Source of the DNA: Pirellulimonas nuda
Lineage (GTDB): Bacteria > Planctomycetota > Planctomycetia > Pirellulales > Lacipirellulaceae
NCBI RefSeq assembly: GCF_007750855.1
Contig: NZ_CP036291.1
Coordinates: forward strand, 3,100,001 to 3,164,000
Length of the DNA stretch: 64,000 nt
Reading direction: 5' to 3'
The first letter of the stretch is position 1. The number at the start of each line of letters is the position of its first letter. Under the pieces are notes generated by a model that saw nothing but the letters and a program-made list of their open reading frames with translations, had not been told where the DNA came from and searched no databases. Below, piece after piece: positions 38,390 through 47,017 of the stretch. The position numbers and the translations under genes are program-made.

Positions 38390-38625
38390 GCGAGTAGGAG
38401 GCTCGGCCAAGTCGAGTCGGTGGACATCACTTCCCTCGGATCTGGCTCCGGCGAAGTTGCGGCCCGCTGGACTGCCGCCGTAGCTGCAGAGGTCGTCCGT
38501 CGGCGAGGACACCTCAGCAGGCTTGCCGACCTCCGAGCTGCCCAGGCTGACGCGTCCTGGGTCATGCGGCCAGTCGGCACTCCAAAGGAGGTGAGCTGCA
38601 CCGCCGCGCGTCGGCTCCCACTCAA
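38390..38625. repeat. Dispersed intergenic repeat, copy
   Basis: Contains GGCTCGGCCAAG, then GTGGACATCACTTCCCTC (38421-38438), and ends with CGGCACTCCAAAGGAGGTGA (38575-38594) and GCTGCACCGCCG. It parallels 20690-20915 in order and spacing. It fills the gap between the IS66-type element and the AHSA1 gene. Confidence 0.6.
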
Positions 38626-38666
38626 ACTGCGAACGGGTGGTCCGACCTGCGAAAGCAGCGCTGCAA

Positions 38667-39153
38667 TCATTCAGCCAACAACTCATCGATGCTACGGTAG
38701 CCCGCTTCCATTGCTATGGTCATTCCGGTCGCAAGCGCGGAGTCTCGGGCCTCGCTGGAGGCGTATTCAATCAACGTGGCAACCTTTGTAACCTCGTTAG
38801 CTTCATGAAAGGTCAGGGTGACAACGGATTCCTCAGCCGCTTCGCCCTCGAAGCTCGGCAGTCGATGGCTTTCGTCTTGCACGATCTTCCTCAGTGTCTC
38901 GATTTCGCGGATCTCGCCGCAGAGACCGAACTCGGTTCCCTCCTCGTCGTTTCGGAATCGGCTCTCATACCTGCCCCCCAACGCGGAAGTCCATCTCGCA
39001 GACAGGCATCGACCAACCCGGCGGACCCATCATCCAGCGGCTAACCAACTCGGGTTCGGTGAACGCTTTCCACACATATTCGACCGGCGCGTCGAAGCTC
39101 CTTACGACCTCGACCTGAGTGTCCGTAGGGGTGTTGGCGACTGCGGGCTTCAT
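38667..39153 (-). pseudogene. AHSA1/SRPBCC-domain protein, one-base frameshift
   Basis: The N-terminal part (39153 down to about 38975) reads VEVVRSFDAPVEYVWKAFTEPELVSRWMMGP and MPVCEMDFRVGG; the C-terminal part continues in another frame as GGRYESRFRND, VVTLTFHEANEVTKVATLIEY and a final ARDSALATGM helix. The join is a run of six C on the plus strand (38974-38979); with five the frame is continuous and gives about 161 residues of an AHSA1/START-like fold. Possible causes are mutation, slippage-based switching or a sequencing error. Such proteins often sit with sigma factors and DUF1569 in stress clusters; here it ends the ECF/kinase operon. Confidence 0.85.
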
Positions 39154-39253
39154 CTCTTGCCTTGTCCTTCCTGGGGCGTGGTGATTTCAGACGTGGGTCA
39201 TACGCGTCGATCAGAAATGGCCTGTCGGTCGCATGGCTGGACTTTCCGATTTT

Positions 39254-39733
39254 TCAAGCTTTGTCGTCCGCCGACTGACGCGGCCACAGGAAGCTCAGGT
39301 GATGCCCTGCGTGAGCTGCATGAAACTTACTGAACTCAGCTTTCGACATGGCTCCAAATCCCGGGTGCGAGTGAAGTTGTGCATCTGAGTTCTCGAACTC
39401 GGCGACGCATCGCTCGAACCGTAATACCTCATCGGCGTCGACTAAGTCATCTGGGGGCACGAATATCTTGGCTGTACGGACCCCACTGGGTGACCGACCA
39501 TCTAGCAGACGGGGAAGCAAGAAGGCGCGGAGCACCGGGCGGAGTGGATAGCCAAGAATTGTCATCCATCCCGGGTACCCGCGCACGTTGCTCTCAATCG
39601 TCAGCCTCAAGTGGCGACAGACTTGAGCGAGAGACCAATTGCCGGATCTGGTGTAGCCGCTGCTCAGAAGCGTTTCGGCCTCCAAGACTGCTTCTTGCAG
39701 GCTGTCGTAAATCAACTTCCTTCGCATGGGCAT
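39254..39733 (-). CDS. DUF1569 protein (DinB-like fold)
   Basis: 159 residues. Family lines: SGYTRSGNWSLAQVCRHLRLTIES, FVPPDDLVDADEVLRFERCVAEFE and HAAHAGHHLSFLWPRQ, with the histidines expected for a DinB-type metal site. Predicted cytoplasmic four-helix bundle; activity unknown. It lies between the oxidoreductase and AHSA1 genes with gaps of 71 and 100 bp on the same strand. Confidence 0.9.
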   Translation of the reverse strand: MPMRRKLIYDSLQEAVLEAETLLSSGYTRSGNWSLAQVCRHLRLTIESNVRGYPGWMTILGYPLRPVLRAFLLPRLLDGRSPSGVRTAKIFVPPDDLVDADEVLRFERCVAEFENSDAQLHSHPGFGAMSKAEFSKFHAAHAGHHLSFLWPRQSADDKA

Positions 39734-39804
39734 TGAGCCGCTGGAATGATCCTGGCCGAACAGAGTGGCAGTGTAAGAACGCTACTTGGATGAAACGTCG
39801 ACGG

Positions 39805-40806
39805 TTAGTGGCCTGTGTGCGGCAAAGGCTGTGATCCCTCCCATAGGACAATCACATTGCCTCTCTTTCTGCCCGAATCGACGTACCGGTGCGCCTCGAC
39901 TATCTGGTCGACCGTGTAACGCCGATCAATGACTGGCTTGTACCACCCAGCCTCTGCAAGCTGAGCAAGCGTTTCGAGGTCGTCTCGCCGCTCGGCCGCT
40001 GCGCCGCCAACGATTCGCTTAGTGCTGGTCGCCGCTACCCACGGCATCCGCAGCAAGTCGGGGAGCCCACCTAGGATGAGCAGCAGGCGTCCGTTCTCGT
40101 TTAGACAAGGCGCGCTTCGCGAGTAGGGTGCGGTTCCGACGGTGTCCATGATGACGTCGTATTTCTGGCCCAACGCCGCGAAGTCCTCTGACTGGTAGTC
40201 GATGACGCGGTCAGCGCCCAAAGACTCGACGAGCGAGGCGTTGTCGCTGCTGCACACGCCGGTGACCGTTGCGCCCAAGTGCTTCGCGATCTGCACGGCC
40301 GCGGTCCCCACGCCTCCCGACGCGCCATTGATCAAAACAGCCTCTCCTTCGTGGAGATTGGCTTTGCGGAAAAAGTCGAGGGCGGTCGTACCGCCGAAAC
40401 TCAAGGCGGCGGCTTCTTCAAAGCCGACGTTGTCTGGCATCGGCACGATCAGACCGTCCTCGGGGAAGCACTTGAATTGCACGTAGCAGCCTAACGCCGA
40501 TCCCGAAAAGGCAAAGACGCGATCACCGACTTTGAACCGGCCGACGTCTGGGCCAACGCTCTCGACGACACCGGCCAGCTCACCACCGAGAATGTCCTTA
40601 TGCGGTTTAGTTAGACCAAACATCAGCCGTGCGATCAGCTTGAAGCCGGGAGGCATATCGAGGCTCCGAACCCGCCAGTCACCCGACGTGACCGTAGTCG
40701 CGTGCGTTCGCACCAAGACTTCATTGGGGCCGGGCGAGGGCTTGGTGGTCTCCGTCACGCGAAGGACGTCGGGGGGACCGTACTGTGAGTAGGTGATCGC
40801 CTTCAT
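39805..40806 (-). CDS. Zinc-independent medium-chain dehydrogenase / quinone oxidoreductase
   Basis: 333 residues. Starts MKAITYSQYGPPDVLRV, typical for the quinone-oxidoreductase-like branch; GGELAGVVESVG and FKVGDRVFAFSG mark the catalytic fold, GASGGVGTAAVQIAKHLGATVTGVCS the NAD(P) binding turn, and KYDVIMDTVG follows. The cysteines and histidine of zinc-dependent members are not seen. It should reduce quinones or activated alkenes with NADPH. It starts 42 bp after the kinase stop, so probably in the sigma/kinase operon. Confidence 0.93.
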   Translation of the reverse strand: MKAITYSQYGPPDVLRVTETTKPSPGPNEVLVRTHATTVTSGDWRVRSLDMPPGFKLIARLMFGLTKPHKDILGGELAGVVESVGPDVGRFKVGDRVFAFSGSALGCYVQFKCFPEDGLIVPMPDNVGFEEAAALSFGGTTALDFFRKANLHEGEAVLINGASGGVGTAAVQIAKHLGATVTGVCSSDNASLVESLGADRVIDYQSEDFAALGQKYDVIMDTVGTAPYSRSAPCLNENGRLLLILGGLPDLLRMPWVAATSTKRIVGGAAAERRDDLETLAQLAEAGWYKPVIDRRYTVDQIVEAHRYVDSGRKRGNVIVLWEGSQPLPHTGH

Positions 40807-40848
40807 CGCGTGCTCCCTTCCTTGGTTATTTCAACCGTTGGCCCAGCG

Positions 40849-42615
40849 TCACTGAATCTGGCTCTTTGCGATCTCGTCGAGGGTTCGGTACGCCGCGGCG
40901 ATGCTCTCGCCCGACATCTTCGTTCGCCATCTATCGGCATTCGGGTTTCCCAGTCTTAGAGCGCGCCAGTGAAGCCAGAGCGAGACGGCAAGTCCGATCA
41001 CGCCGACACCCAGCGACAGGTAGAGGGCGTTCGGGAAGAGCACCTGCTCGAATCCGAGCGACACGGCGACCGGAATCCACATGAGCCACCACGCGTGGCC
41101 GACGATGGGGCCAGAACGCAAGTGGCCGGAACGCAGGCTGTCGAGCTTGGAGCGGATCTCGTGGATCGGTCTCGAGTAGTCGATCCTGCGAAGCCGCGTG
41201 CAGATTAGCAGCGCCTGGGCGATCAACAAAATGCCGTAGAGGTGCACAATCACACCGTTAACCACGCGGTGGGTGACCTGCGTATTGCGAGCCCAGCACT
41301 GCGCGCCGACAACGATCATCGCGATTCCCAAGAGGATTTGCAGCACCTGCCACCGGAACAATGGCCGCAAAGAGCCCTTGATCCGGTCCATCAACTGGCT
41401 GCGGGTTAGCAGCACGCGGCCAGCGATCTCCTGTTGAGCGAGGTCAGCGCTCAAGGCGGATTGATCTCCCGGCGTAGAAGCCTCATAGGCGACCGTCGGC
41501 GTCGTAGACGAGTCGTTGCCCGCCACGATCGACTCCATGTCTGACTTCACGTGGCTGGCGTGCTGGTAGCGACGCTGGGGCTCCTTTTCCAGGGTTCGCA
41601 GCACGACTTCGTCCAGCCGCACGTCAATCTCGGCCTTCTTCGAAGGGGCCGCGAAGCGTCCGATCGGCAGTTCGCCGGTCAGCATCTCGTAGAAGACTAC
41701 GCCGAGTGAATAGATGTCTGCGCGGTGGTCGACGCCGTGTGAGCCTTCCAGCTGCTCGGGCGCCATGTAGCGAGGTGTGCCCATTACTTGGTGCGTCGCC
41801 GTGAGTATGCCTTCATGGCCGTCTTCCCCAAGGATCCGCGAAAGCCCGAAGTCGGCGATCTTCACCGCCCCGTCGGCCGCGATCAGGATGTTCTCCGGCT
41901 TGATGTCGCGGTGGACGACCCCTTTGTCGTGGGCGTACTGCAGGGCGTCGCACAGGTGCGGCACGATCCCTAGCGCGTGCTCTGGCGACAGCTCTCCAGC
42001 GCTCACCACGTCACGGAGCGTCGAACCATCGACGTATTCCATCAAAAAGTAGTAGGTGTCTTCGACTGTACCGAACTCGAAGACCGAGACGATGTTGCGA
42101 TGGCTCAGCTTGGCGAGCGTGCGCGCCTCCCGCGTAAAGCGGAGCGCGAACTTGACATCATGGTCGAACTCCGTGGGCAAGACCTTCAGCGCGACAAGGC
42201 GGTCGAGGCCTGGCTGGCGAGCCTTGTAAACAGCGCCCATCCCGCCAACACCGACCAGTTCGATGATCTCCAGTGACGGAAAGAGCTCGGCGAGCCGGCC
42301 GAGGCTTGGCGGCTCGAAAGCGCTGGCTCTGGGCGCAGCATCGCCCAGAGCGTCGTTGATCGCTCCAGAGCAGTCGGGGAAGCGGTCGAGGTACTCTTGC
42401 TTTTCGGGCAATTCCCCGCAGCGTCGCCGGTAGTCGATGTCGAGAACGATCAGTTCCGTCAACAGAACATCACGCACCAGTGGGTCGCTGGCAACGGTAA
42501 GGGCCGACTCGACGGAGGGCGGCTCTTCGGACCGCCATTTACGCTCGAACTCGGCGCTGGCGTCATCAATCCGTTCCAGGGCCGCGATCGGTAGTTTTTT
42601 CTGTCGATTGCTCAT
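40849..42615 (-). CDS. Membrane-anchored Ser/Thr protein kinase
   Basis: 588 residues. Acidic N-terminal segment, then kinase domain: glycine loop GVGGMG (122-127), Lys144, HRDIKPEN (235-242), DFG (255-257) and GTPRYMAPEQLEG. Four hydrophobic segments follow after about residue 440, predicting membrane helices, then a short cytoplasmic tail. All catalytic residues are intact. It overlaps the upstream sigma gene by 50 bp. A second example in this window of an ECF sigma/kinase pair; the two kinases differ strongly outside the core. Confidence 0.93.
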   Translation of the reverse strand: MSNRQKKLPIAALERIDDASAEFERKWRSEEPPSVESALTVASDPLVRDVLLTELIVLDIDYRRRCGELPEKQEYLDRFPDCSGAINDALGDAAPRASAFEPPSLGRLAELFPSLEIIELVGVGGMGAVYKARQPGLDRLVALKVLPTEFDHDVKFALRFTREARTLAKLSHRNIVSVFEFGTVEDTYYFLMEYVDGSTLRDVVSAGELSPEHALGIVPHLCDALQYAHDKGVVHRDIKPENILIAADGAVKIADFGLSRILGEDGHEGILTATHQVMGTPRYMAPEQLEGSHGVDHRADIYSLGVVFYEMLTGELPIGRFAAPSKKAEIDVRLDEVVLRTLEKEPQRRYQHASHVKSDMESIVAGNDSSTTPTVAYEASTPGDQSALSADLAQQEIAGRVLLTRSQLMDRIKGSLRPLFRWQVLQILLGIAMIVVGAQCWARNTQVTHRVVNGVIVHLYGILLIAQALLICTRLRRIDYSRPIHEIRSKLDSLRSGHLRSGPIVGHAWWLMWIPVAVSLGFEQVLFPNALYLSLGVGVIGLAVSLWLHWRALRLGNPNADRWRTKMSGESIAAAYRTLDEIAKSQIQ

Positions 42616-43213
42616 CGGCTCCCATTAATTCTTGCTGGCATTTTTCTCGGATCAGATGCAGGCGACGCTCGATCGTCCGCTCGGAACAGCCCAACCGCCG
42701 GGCGATTTCCGCGTTGGCGTATCCCTCCAATTTGGCACCCGCTATTTCTCTGAGCGGCCCGACACCTAAATGAGAAAAAAAACGCTCGACGGTTTCCTGC
42801 ATCATCACGGTCATCTCCGGCGAGGGCTCGTCGCCGATCGCTTCGATGATCCGCTCCTCGTCGCCGGCCTGGTCAAGGGAGTGGACCTGGACGTCCCCGC
42901 CACGCCTTTGTCGACGGTCCCGCCGCCGCTTATCGACCACCTTCCTGGCCGCCATCCTCAACAGCAGACGCCAAAGGTCATCGCGGTCTGATAAGTCGGG
43001 GAATCGCCCGTTCTCCGCCGCATCGTAGAAGCTGTCGAACACACTCAAAGCGACATCTTCTTCGTCGGTGACGGCCCGGTCAACGCCCCGTAGCCGGCCC
43101 CTCACGGCGTGGACGAGTCGTTCGAAGTAGTGATGCCATATGCGGTCCGCGGCGGCCGAGTCACCACCCTTCACCAGTTCAATCCAATGGCTGACGTTCT
43201 TGCTCTCGGACAC
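42566..43213 (-). CDS. ECF sigma factor (Sigma70_ECF, PF07638-like)
   Basis: 215 residues from GTG 43213 (first codons read SESKNVSHWIELVKGGD). Region 2: YFERLVHAVRGRL, TDEEDVALSVFDSFYDAA, DDLWRLLLRMAARKVVDKRRRD; region 4: VGPLREIAGAKLEGYANAEIARRLGCSERTIERRL. It heads a run of same-strand genes (kinase, oxidoreductase, DUF1569, AHSA1). Upstream an inverted repeat TGACAGT...ACTGTCA (43255-43283) could be a regulator site. Confidence 0.92.
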   Translation of the reverse strand: MSESKNVSHWIELVKGGDSAAADRIWHHYFERLVHAVRGRLRGVDRAVTDEEDVALSVFDSFYDAAENGRFPDLSDRDDLWRLLLRMAARKVVDKRRRDRRQRRGGDVQVHSLDQAGDEERIIEAIGDEPSPEMTVMMQETVERFFSHLGVGPLREIAGAKLEGYANAEIARRLGCSERTIERRLHLIREKCQQELMGADEQSTEKTTDRGPGTD

Positions 43214-43494
43214 GCGGGACGTCCATCGTTTCTGAAGGAACCTGGGATGTGGGATGACAGTGATATAAGATACCAGACTGTCAGTTGCCGGCTCCGCTCG
43301 ACGTCCGGCGAGAGACCCGCAAGCCCGCGTTCCGGGGCCTTGCTGGCGCGAAGACTCAGGATTGCCGCTGCGGGAACGCTCGGTACCTGCTGCGGTCCCG
43401 AATCAATCGAATCGCCAAGCAAACGCTCAGCGGGCGGAGGGCGTCACGCTCCACTAGTTTCAAGGCAACGAGGCACAGGACAAAGAGACAACGC

Positions 43495-43998
43495 ATGACC
43501 GCTTACGCATGGTTGGCCATGATCGTCACCTTCTTGTCCGCACTAAAGGCGGGATTCCTGTTCGCTTTTGCCATCGTTGTAATGCCCGGGATCTCGAAAC
43601 TTGATGACCACGAGTTTCTGCGTTGCTTCCAGACAATCGACCGCGTGATCCAACGGGGGCAACCAATGTTCATGACGATGTGGCTCGGCTCGTCGCTGAC
43701 ACTCGTCGCAGCGGCGGTGCTCGCGCTCACATCTCAGAGCCGCATCGATCAAGTGGTCATGGTCTCATGCGCCGCTGGTAGCGTACTTCTCGTCCAACTG
43801 CCGACCACGACCATTAACATCCCGCTGATCAACCAGGTGCAGGCGCTTGATATCCAGAGCCTCGGTGACGCACAGGCAAGCGAAGAGAGATTCGCCTTCG
43901 AGTCAAGGTGGAACCGCTGGAACACGATCCGCACTGTGGTCACTTGCTTGATTCTGGCGGCGTTGTTGTTGCTCATGCTCCGGATTGAGATCGGCTAA
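43495..43998 (+). CDS. DUF1772 membrane protein (anthrone oxygenase-like)
   Basis: 167 residues from ATG 43495 (MTAYAWLAMIVTFLSALKAG). Four membrane helices with the DUF1772 pattern: FAFAIVVMPGISKLDD, RVIQRGQPMFMTMWLGSS, VVMVSCAAGSVLL, TTTINIPLINQVQ and WNRWNTIRTVVT. The family includes small integral membrane proteins of unclear function. It converges on and overlaps the regulator gene end by 4 bp. Confidence 0.88.
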   Translation: MTAYAWLAMIVTFLSALKAGFLFAFAIVVMPGISKLDDHEFLRCFQTIDRVIQRGQPMFMTMWLGSSLTLVAAAVLALTSQSRIDQVVMVSCAAGSVLLVQLPTTTINIPLINQVQALDIQSLGDAQASEERFAFESRWNRWNTIRTVVTCLILAALLLLMLRIEIG

Positions 43999-45599
43999 GC
44001 TCGCTTGATTCCCATCGCCCTAAGCCGAGAGGCGAGGGTTGTTGGCTTCACGCCCAATAGCTCGGCCGCACCGTCCGGCCCATGGATCTTGCCGCCAGAT
44101 GCTTCTACTGCTCGCTGGAGGTTCTCCCTTTCGAACTGGCGGACCTGAGCATCCGTAAGGACCTCCGCCTCGACAGCCAAGGCGCTTGGCGTAGCGCCGT
44201 TGTTCGGCTCTTTCAGATCGATCCGCAGCGGTCCGCCTCGTGAGAGAATCACGGCACGCTCGATCACGTGCTGGAGTTCTCGGACGTTTCCCGGCCAATC
44301 GTACCGCTCCAGCTTTCGCGCGACGGCCTTGGTAAGGCGGGGTGGTACGGTCGCGAGCCGCTGCCGACTTTGCTGTAAGAAGTGCTCGGCGAGCACGGCG
44401 ATATCCTCACGTCGCTCGCGCAGGGGAGGCAGCTCGATCGGGAAGACGCTGAGTCGATAGTACAGGTCCTCGCGGAACCGTTTCTGTCGAGACTCCTCAA
44501 GCAGGTTGCGGTTGGTCGCAGCGATGATGCGGACATCGACTCGGCGTGTCTGCTCCTCGCCGATTCGCTCGATCTCGCCCTCCTGCAGGACCCGCAGCAG
44601 CTTGCTTTGCAGGTCGAGCGGCACCTCGCCGACCTCGTCGAGGAATAGCGTGCCGCCATCAGCCAATTCGAATCGTCCTGTCCGGTCGCGGAGCGCGCCG
44701 GTGAAGGCGCCCCGGATATGCCCGAAGAACTCACTCTCAAAGAGTTCGCGCGGAATCGCGGCGCAGTTGACTTTGATGAGCGGACGGTCGGCTCGCATGC
44801 TGCGCCGATGCAGCTCGCGGGCGACAACTTCCTTGCCCGCGCCGCTCTCTCCCAAGATGAGAACCGTCGAATCAGTTGGGGCGACCAGGTCGATCTGTTG
44901 GCTCACGTTTCGAAGCGCTGGGCTGACCCCGAGCATCTCGCCAAAGCCCTGTTCGGCGGCTGCCTCCTGCTGCAGGTACTCGTTCTCCTCTTCCAGTCGT
45001 TTGCGCAGTCTTTCGACTTCTTCCCAGGCGTAGGCGTGCGCGATCGCGACCGCCGCGTGGTCGGCCACCATCCGCAACCAATCGAGGCATCCTTCGCGGA
45101 TCCGCGCGCGGGTGAAGACGCCGAGCACACCAAGCACCATTCCGTGATGGCTCAGCGGCTGGCCGGCGAAGCCGACAATCTCCTCGTCACGAACCCAGTC
45201 GGGTTTGGCGATCCAAGAAGGGAGCTCCGCCATGTCGGGCGCTTCGATCGCTTCACCCGTCGCCGCGATGCGACCCACCTTTCGCACACCGATCGGGAAC
45301 CTCCGGAACTGCCCGTCGGTCCGAGAGAGATCTTGGTTTGGATCGACGATCGAACGCCCGCTGCTCGCCACCAGGTGGAGGCATTGCGAGCGGTCGGGGC
45401 ATTCGCTCCGCATCGGACATGTCTCGCACCCTTCGCCCGAGCGAACGAGCCACAGCCTGGTGAGGGCGACGGCGTCGGAGGCTGCGATCCGCGAAACCAG
45501 TAGGTCGAGCAGTTCTGGAAGCTCGCGTTGCAGTGCAAGGTCAAGCAAGAGGCGCTTCGGGTCCTCGATCAGCGGTGCGGAGGAGGCGGTGCTTGCCAT
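43995..45599 (-). CDS. Sigma-54-dependent activator with GAF domain and cysteine cluster
   Basis: 534 residues from ATG 45599. Residues about 20-190 form a GAF-type sensor; within it Cys58, Cys61, Cys67 and Cys73 form CX2CX5CX5C, which could hold an iron-sulfur cluster or metal. A coiled coil (195-215) leads to the AAA+ domain: GESGAGKE (250-257), GAFTGA for sigma-54 contact (297-302) and GGTLFLDEV (315-323). A Fis-type helix-turn-helix ends the protein (HGPDGAAELLGVKPTTLASRL). It should bind the three palindromes just upstream and activate the divergent operon at the sigma-54 promoter (inference). Confidence 0.94.
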   Translation of the reverse strand: MASTASSAPLIEDPKRLLLDLALQRELPELLDLLVSRIAASDAVALTRLWLVRSGEGCETCPMRSECPDRSQCLHLVASSGRSIVDPNQDLSRTDGQFRRFPIGVRKVGRIAATGEAIEAPDMAELPSWIAKPDWVRDEEIVGFAGQPLSHHGMVLGVLGVFTRARIREGCLDWLRMVADHAAVAIAHAYAWEEVERLRKRLEEENEYLQQEAAAEQGFGEMLGVSPALRNVSQQIDLVAPTDSTVLILGESGAGKEVVARELHRRSMRADRPLIKVNCAAIPRELFESEFFGHIRGAFTGALRDRTGRFELADGGTLFLDEVGEVPLDLQSKLLRVLQEGEIERIGEEQTRRVDVRIIAATNRNLLEESRQKRFREDLYYRLSVFPIELPPLRERREDIAVLAEHFLQQSRQRLATVPPRLTKAVARKLERYDWPGNVRELQHVIERAVILSRGGPLRIDLKEPNNGATPSALAVEAEVLTDAQVRQFERENLQRAVEASGGKIHGPDGAAELLGVKPTTLASRLRAMGIKRA

Positions 45600-45610
45600 G
45601 ACGCGATCAT

Positions 45611-45664
45611 AGCGAACTTTCGTTGTGCCGTGACGAAGTTTCGTTGATCGACGAAATTTCGTCG
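45611..45664. promoter_or_regulatory. Three tandem palindromic activator sites
   Basis: Sites of the form ACGAAnTTTCGT are centred at 45617/18, 45638/39 and 45656/57, spaced 21 and 18 bp, about two helical turns. The third is the perfect palindrome GACGAAATTTCGTC; the others differ in one or two bases. They lie 12-65 bp upstream of the regulator start and 70-125 bp upstream of the -24/-12 element, the usual place for sigma-54 enhancer sites. Confidence 0.75.
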
Positions 45665-45733
45665 CATCCCCCTGGAAAGTCGAATCGCCATAAGTGCTAT
45701 CCATAAAGAGACTTGTGGGTTCTTCGACGCTTT

Positions 45734-45748
45734 GGCGCCGGGTGTGCG
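45734..45748 (+). promoter_or_regulatory. Sigma-54 (-24/-12) promoter for the divergent operon
   Basis: TGGCGCCGGGTGTGC has the invariant GG and GC with 10 bases between and matches much of TGGCAC-N5-TTGC. It would start transcription near 45760, about 60 bp before the first start codon. A second GG-N10-GC match just upstream (TGGGTTCTTCGACGC, 45718-45732) is a poorer fit. Confidence 0.6.
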
Positions 45749-45818
45749 AATGGGGAATGCGACGCCGAGCAAGTGACTCGTCGCCCGATCTTCCAACCCC
45801 GTTACAGGAATTGATGCC

Positions 45819-46412
45819 ATGCCTCGCCTCACTCAGATCGTCCACGAACAAGCCTCCCCGCAACAAGCCGAACTCTTCGACGCCGTGAAGGCGAAGCTCG
45901 GCCGCGTGCCCAACTTGTTCCGGGCGCTCGCGAACTCCCCCGCCGCGCTCCGCGGCTACCTCGACTTATCCGGCGCGATCGCGGCAGGTGAAGGCCTTAC
46001 CGCCCAGCAACGTGAGATCGTCGCGCTGGCGATCGGGGAGGTGAACGGCTGCGAGTACTGCCTCGCCGCCCACTCGACCATTGGAAAGATGGTTGGCCTC
46101 TCGCCCGAAGGGATCGAAGCCGCACGCCGCTCCGAGGGCATCGACGTCGCAAGTCGCGCTATCGCTCGCTTCGCCTCGGAGGTTTTGGAATCCAGGGGTC
46201 GCGTTTCGGATGCAGAACTCGAAGCGTTCCGCGATGCGGGCTTCGGAGACGACGCGGTTGCCGAGACAGTTGCGCACGTCGCTCTGAACGTGTACACGAA
46301 CTTCTTCAACAACCTAGTTGAGACCGACATCGACTTCCCTGTGGCCGCTCCGCTGGCGAACGCCCCGAGTGGTGAAGTCGCCTGCTCGACCGGCTGCGGC
46401 CGCTCGGCCTAG
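45819..46412 (+). CDS. AhpD/carboxymuconolactone decarboxylase-family, peroxidase-related protein
   Basis: 197 residues. The AhpD-type motif is EVNGCEYCLAAHSTIGK, with the CxxC cysteines and following histidine needed for thiol-based peroxide reduction. Upstream lines LGRVPNLFRALANSPAALRGYLDLSGAI match peroxidase-related members. A Cys-containing tail (ACSTGCGRSA) may be a further redox or metal site. First gene of the putative sigma-54 operon; it suggests that the operon answers oxidative or electrophile stress. Confidence 0.92.
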   Translation: MPRLTQIVHEQASPQQAELFDAVKAKLGRVPNLFRALANSPAALRGYLDLSGAIAAGEGLTAQQREIVALAIGEVNGCEYCLAAHSTIGKMVGLSPEGIEAARRSEGIDVASRAIARFASEVLESRGRVSDAELEAFRDAGFGDDAVAETVAHVALNVYTNFFNNLVETDIDFPVAAPLANAPSGEVACSTGCGRSA

Positions 46413-46489
46413 AGATGCCGCGCCGCGACAGACCGTGAGCCGCGACGGGCTCTTCGCCGACTCGCAGAAAGCTAAATAAGGAGCATCCC

Positions 46490-46960
46490 ATGCCCAAACC
46501 GACCGACATCCGACCTCCCTTCAAGCGCAAGTCGGCTGCCGCCAAGGTTCGCGCTGCCGAGGACGCTTGGAACTCCCGCGACCCGTATCGGGTTTCGCTG
46601 GCTTACAGCGAAAACTCCACGTGGCGGAATCGCGACCAATTCCTCGAAGGCCGAGAAGCGATCCGTGAGTTCCTCTCCGGCAAGTGGGCGAGAGAACTTG
46701 ACTACCGGCTCATGAAAGACCTTTGGTCGTTCGGGGGCAATCGGATCGCCGTCCGTTTCCAGTACGAGTACCACGACTCTGTCGGTCAGTGGTGGCGGGC
46801 CTACGGCAACGAGCTGTGGGAGTTCGACGCCGAGGGGCTGATGCGTCGCCGCGAGGCGAGCATCAACGACCTTGCCATCGCGGAGTCGGAGCGGAAGTTC
46901 CATTGGCCAGCTGGCGAGCCTCGGCCGAACGAACCCGCCGCCGTGCTCTGCATCGCGTGA
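46490..46960 (+). CDS. NTF2-like protein, DUF1348
   Basis: 156 residues. DUF1348 lines are clear: [27 protein letters not shown] (in pieces), [50 protein letters not shown]. These small single-domain proteins have the cone-shaped NTF2 fold with a ligand pocket; substrate unknown. AGGAG lies close before the ATG. Second gene of the operon, 77 bp after the first. Confidence 0.93.
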   Translation: MPKPTDIRPPFKRKSAAAKVRAAEDAWNSRDPYRVSLAYSENSTWRNRDQFLEGREAIREFLSGKWARELDYRLMKDLWSFGGNRIAVRFQYEYHDSVGQWWRAYGNELWEFDAEGLMRRREASINDLAIAESERKFHWPAGEPRPNEPAAVLCIA

Positions 46961-47017
46961 ACGCAACGCACAGAATCCCGTTTCCTTGGTCGCCCGGCAC
47001 TCACTCAGGAGAAGATC

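Noticed and set aside
43255..43283. Inverted repeat TGACAGT/ACTGTCA as a defined operator
   Set aside because: Only seven-base arms, AT-rich loop and no second copy; noted with the sigma gene but too weak to call.
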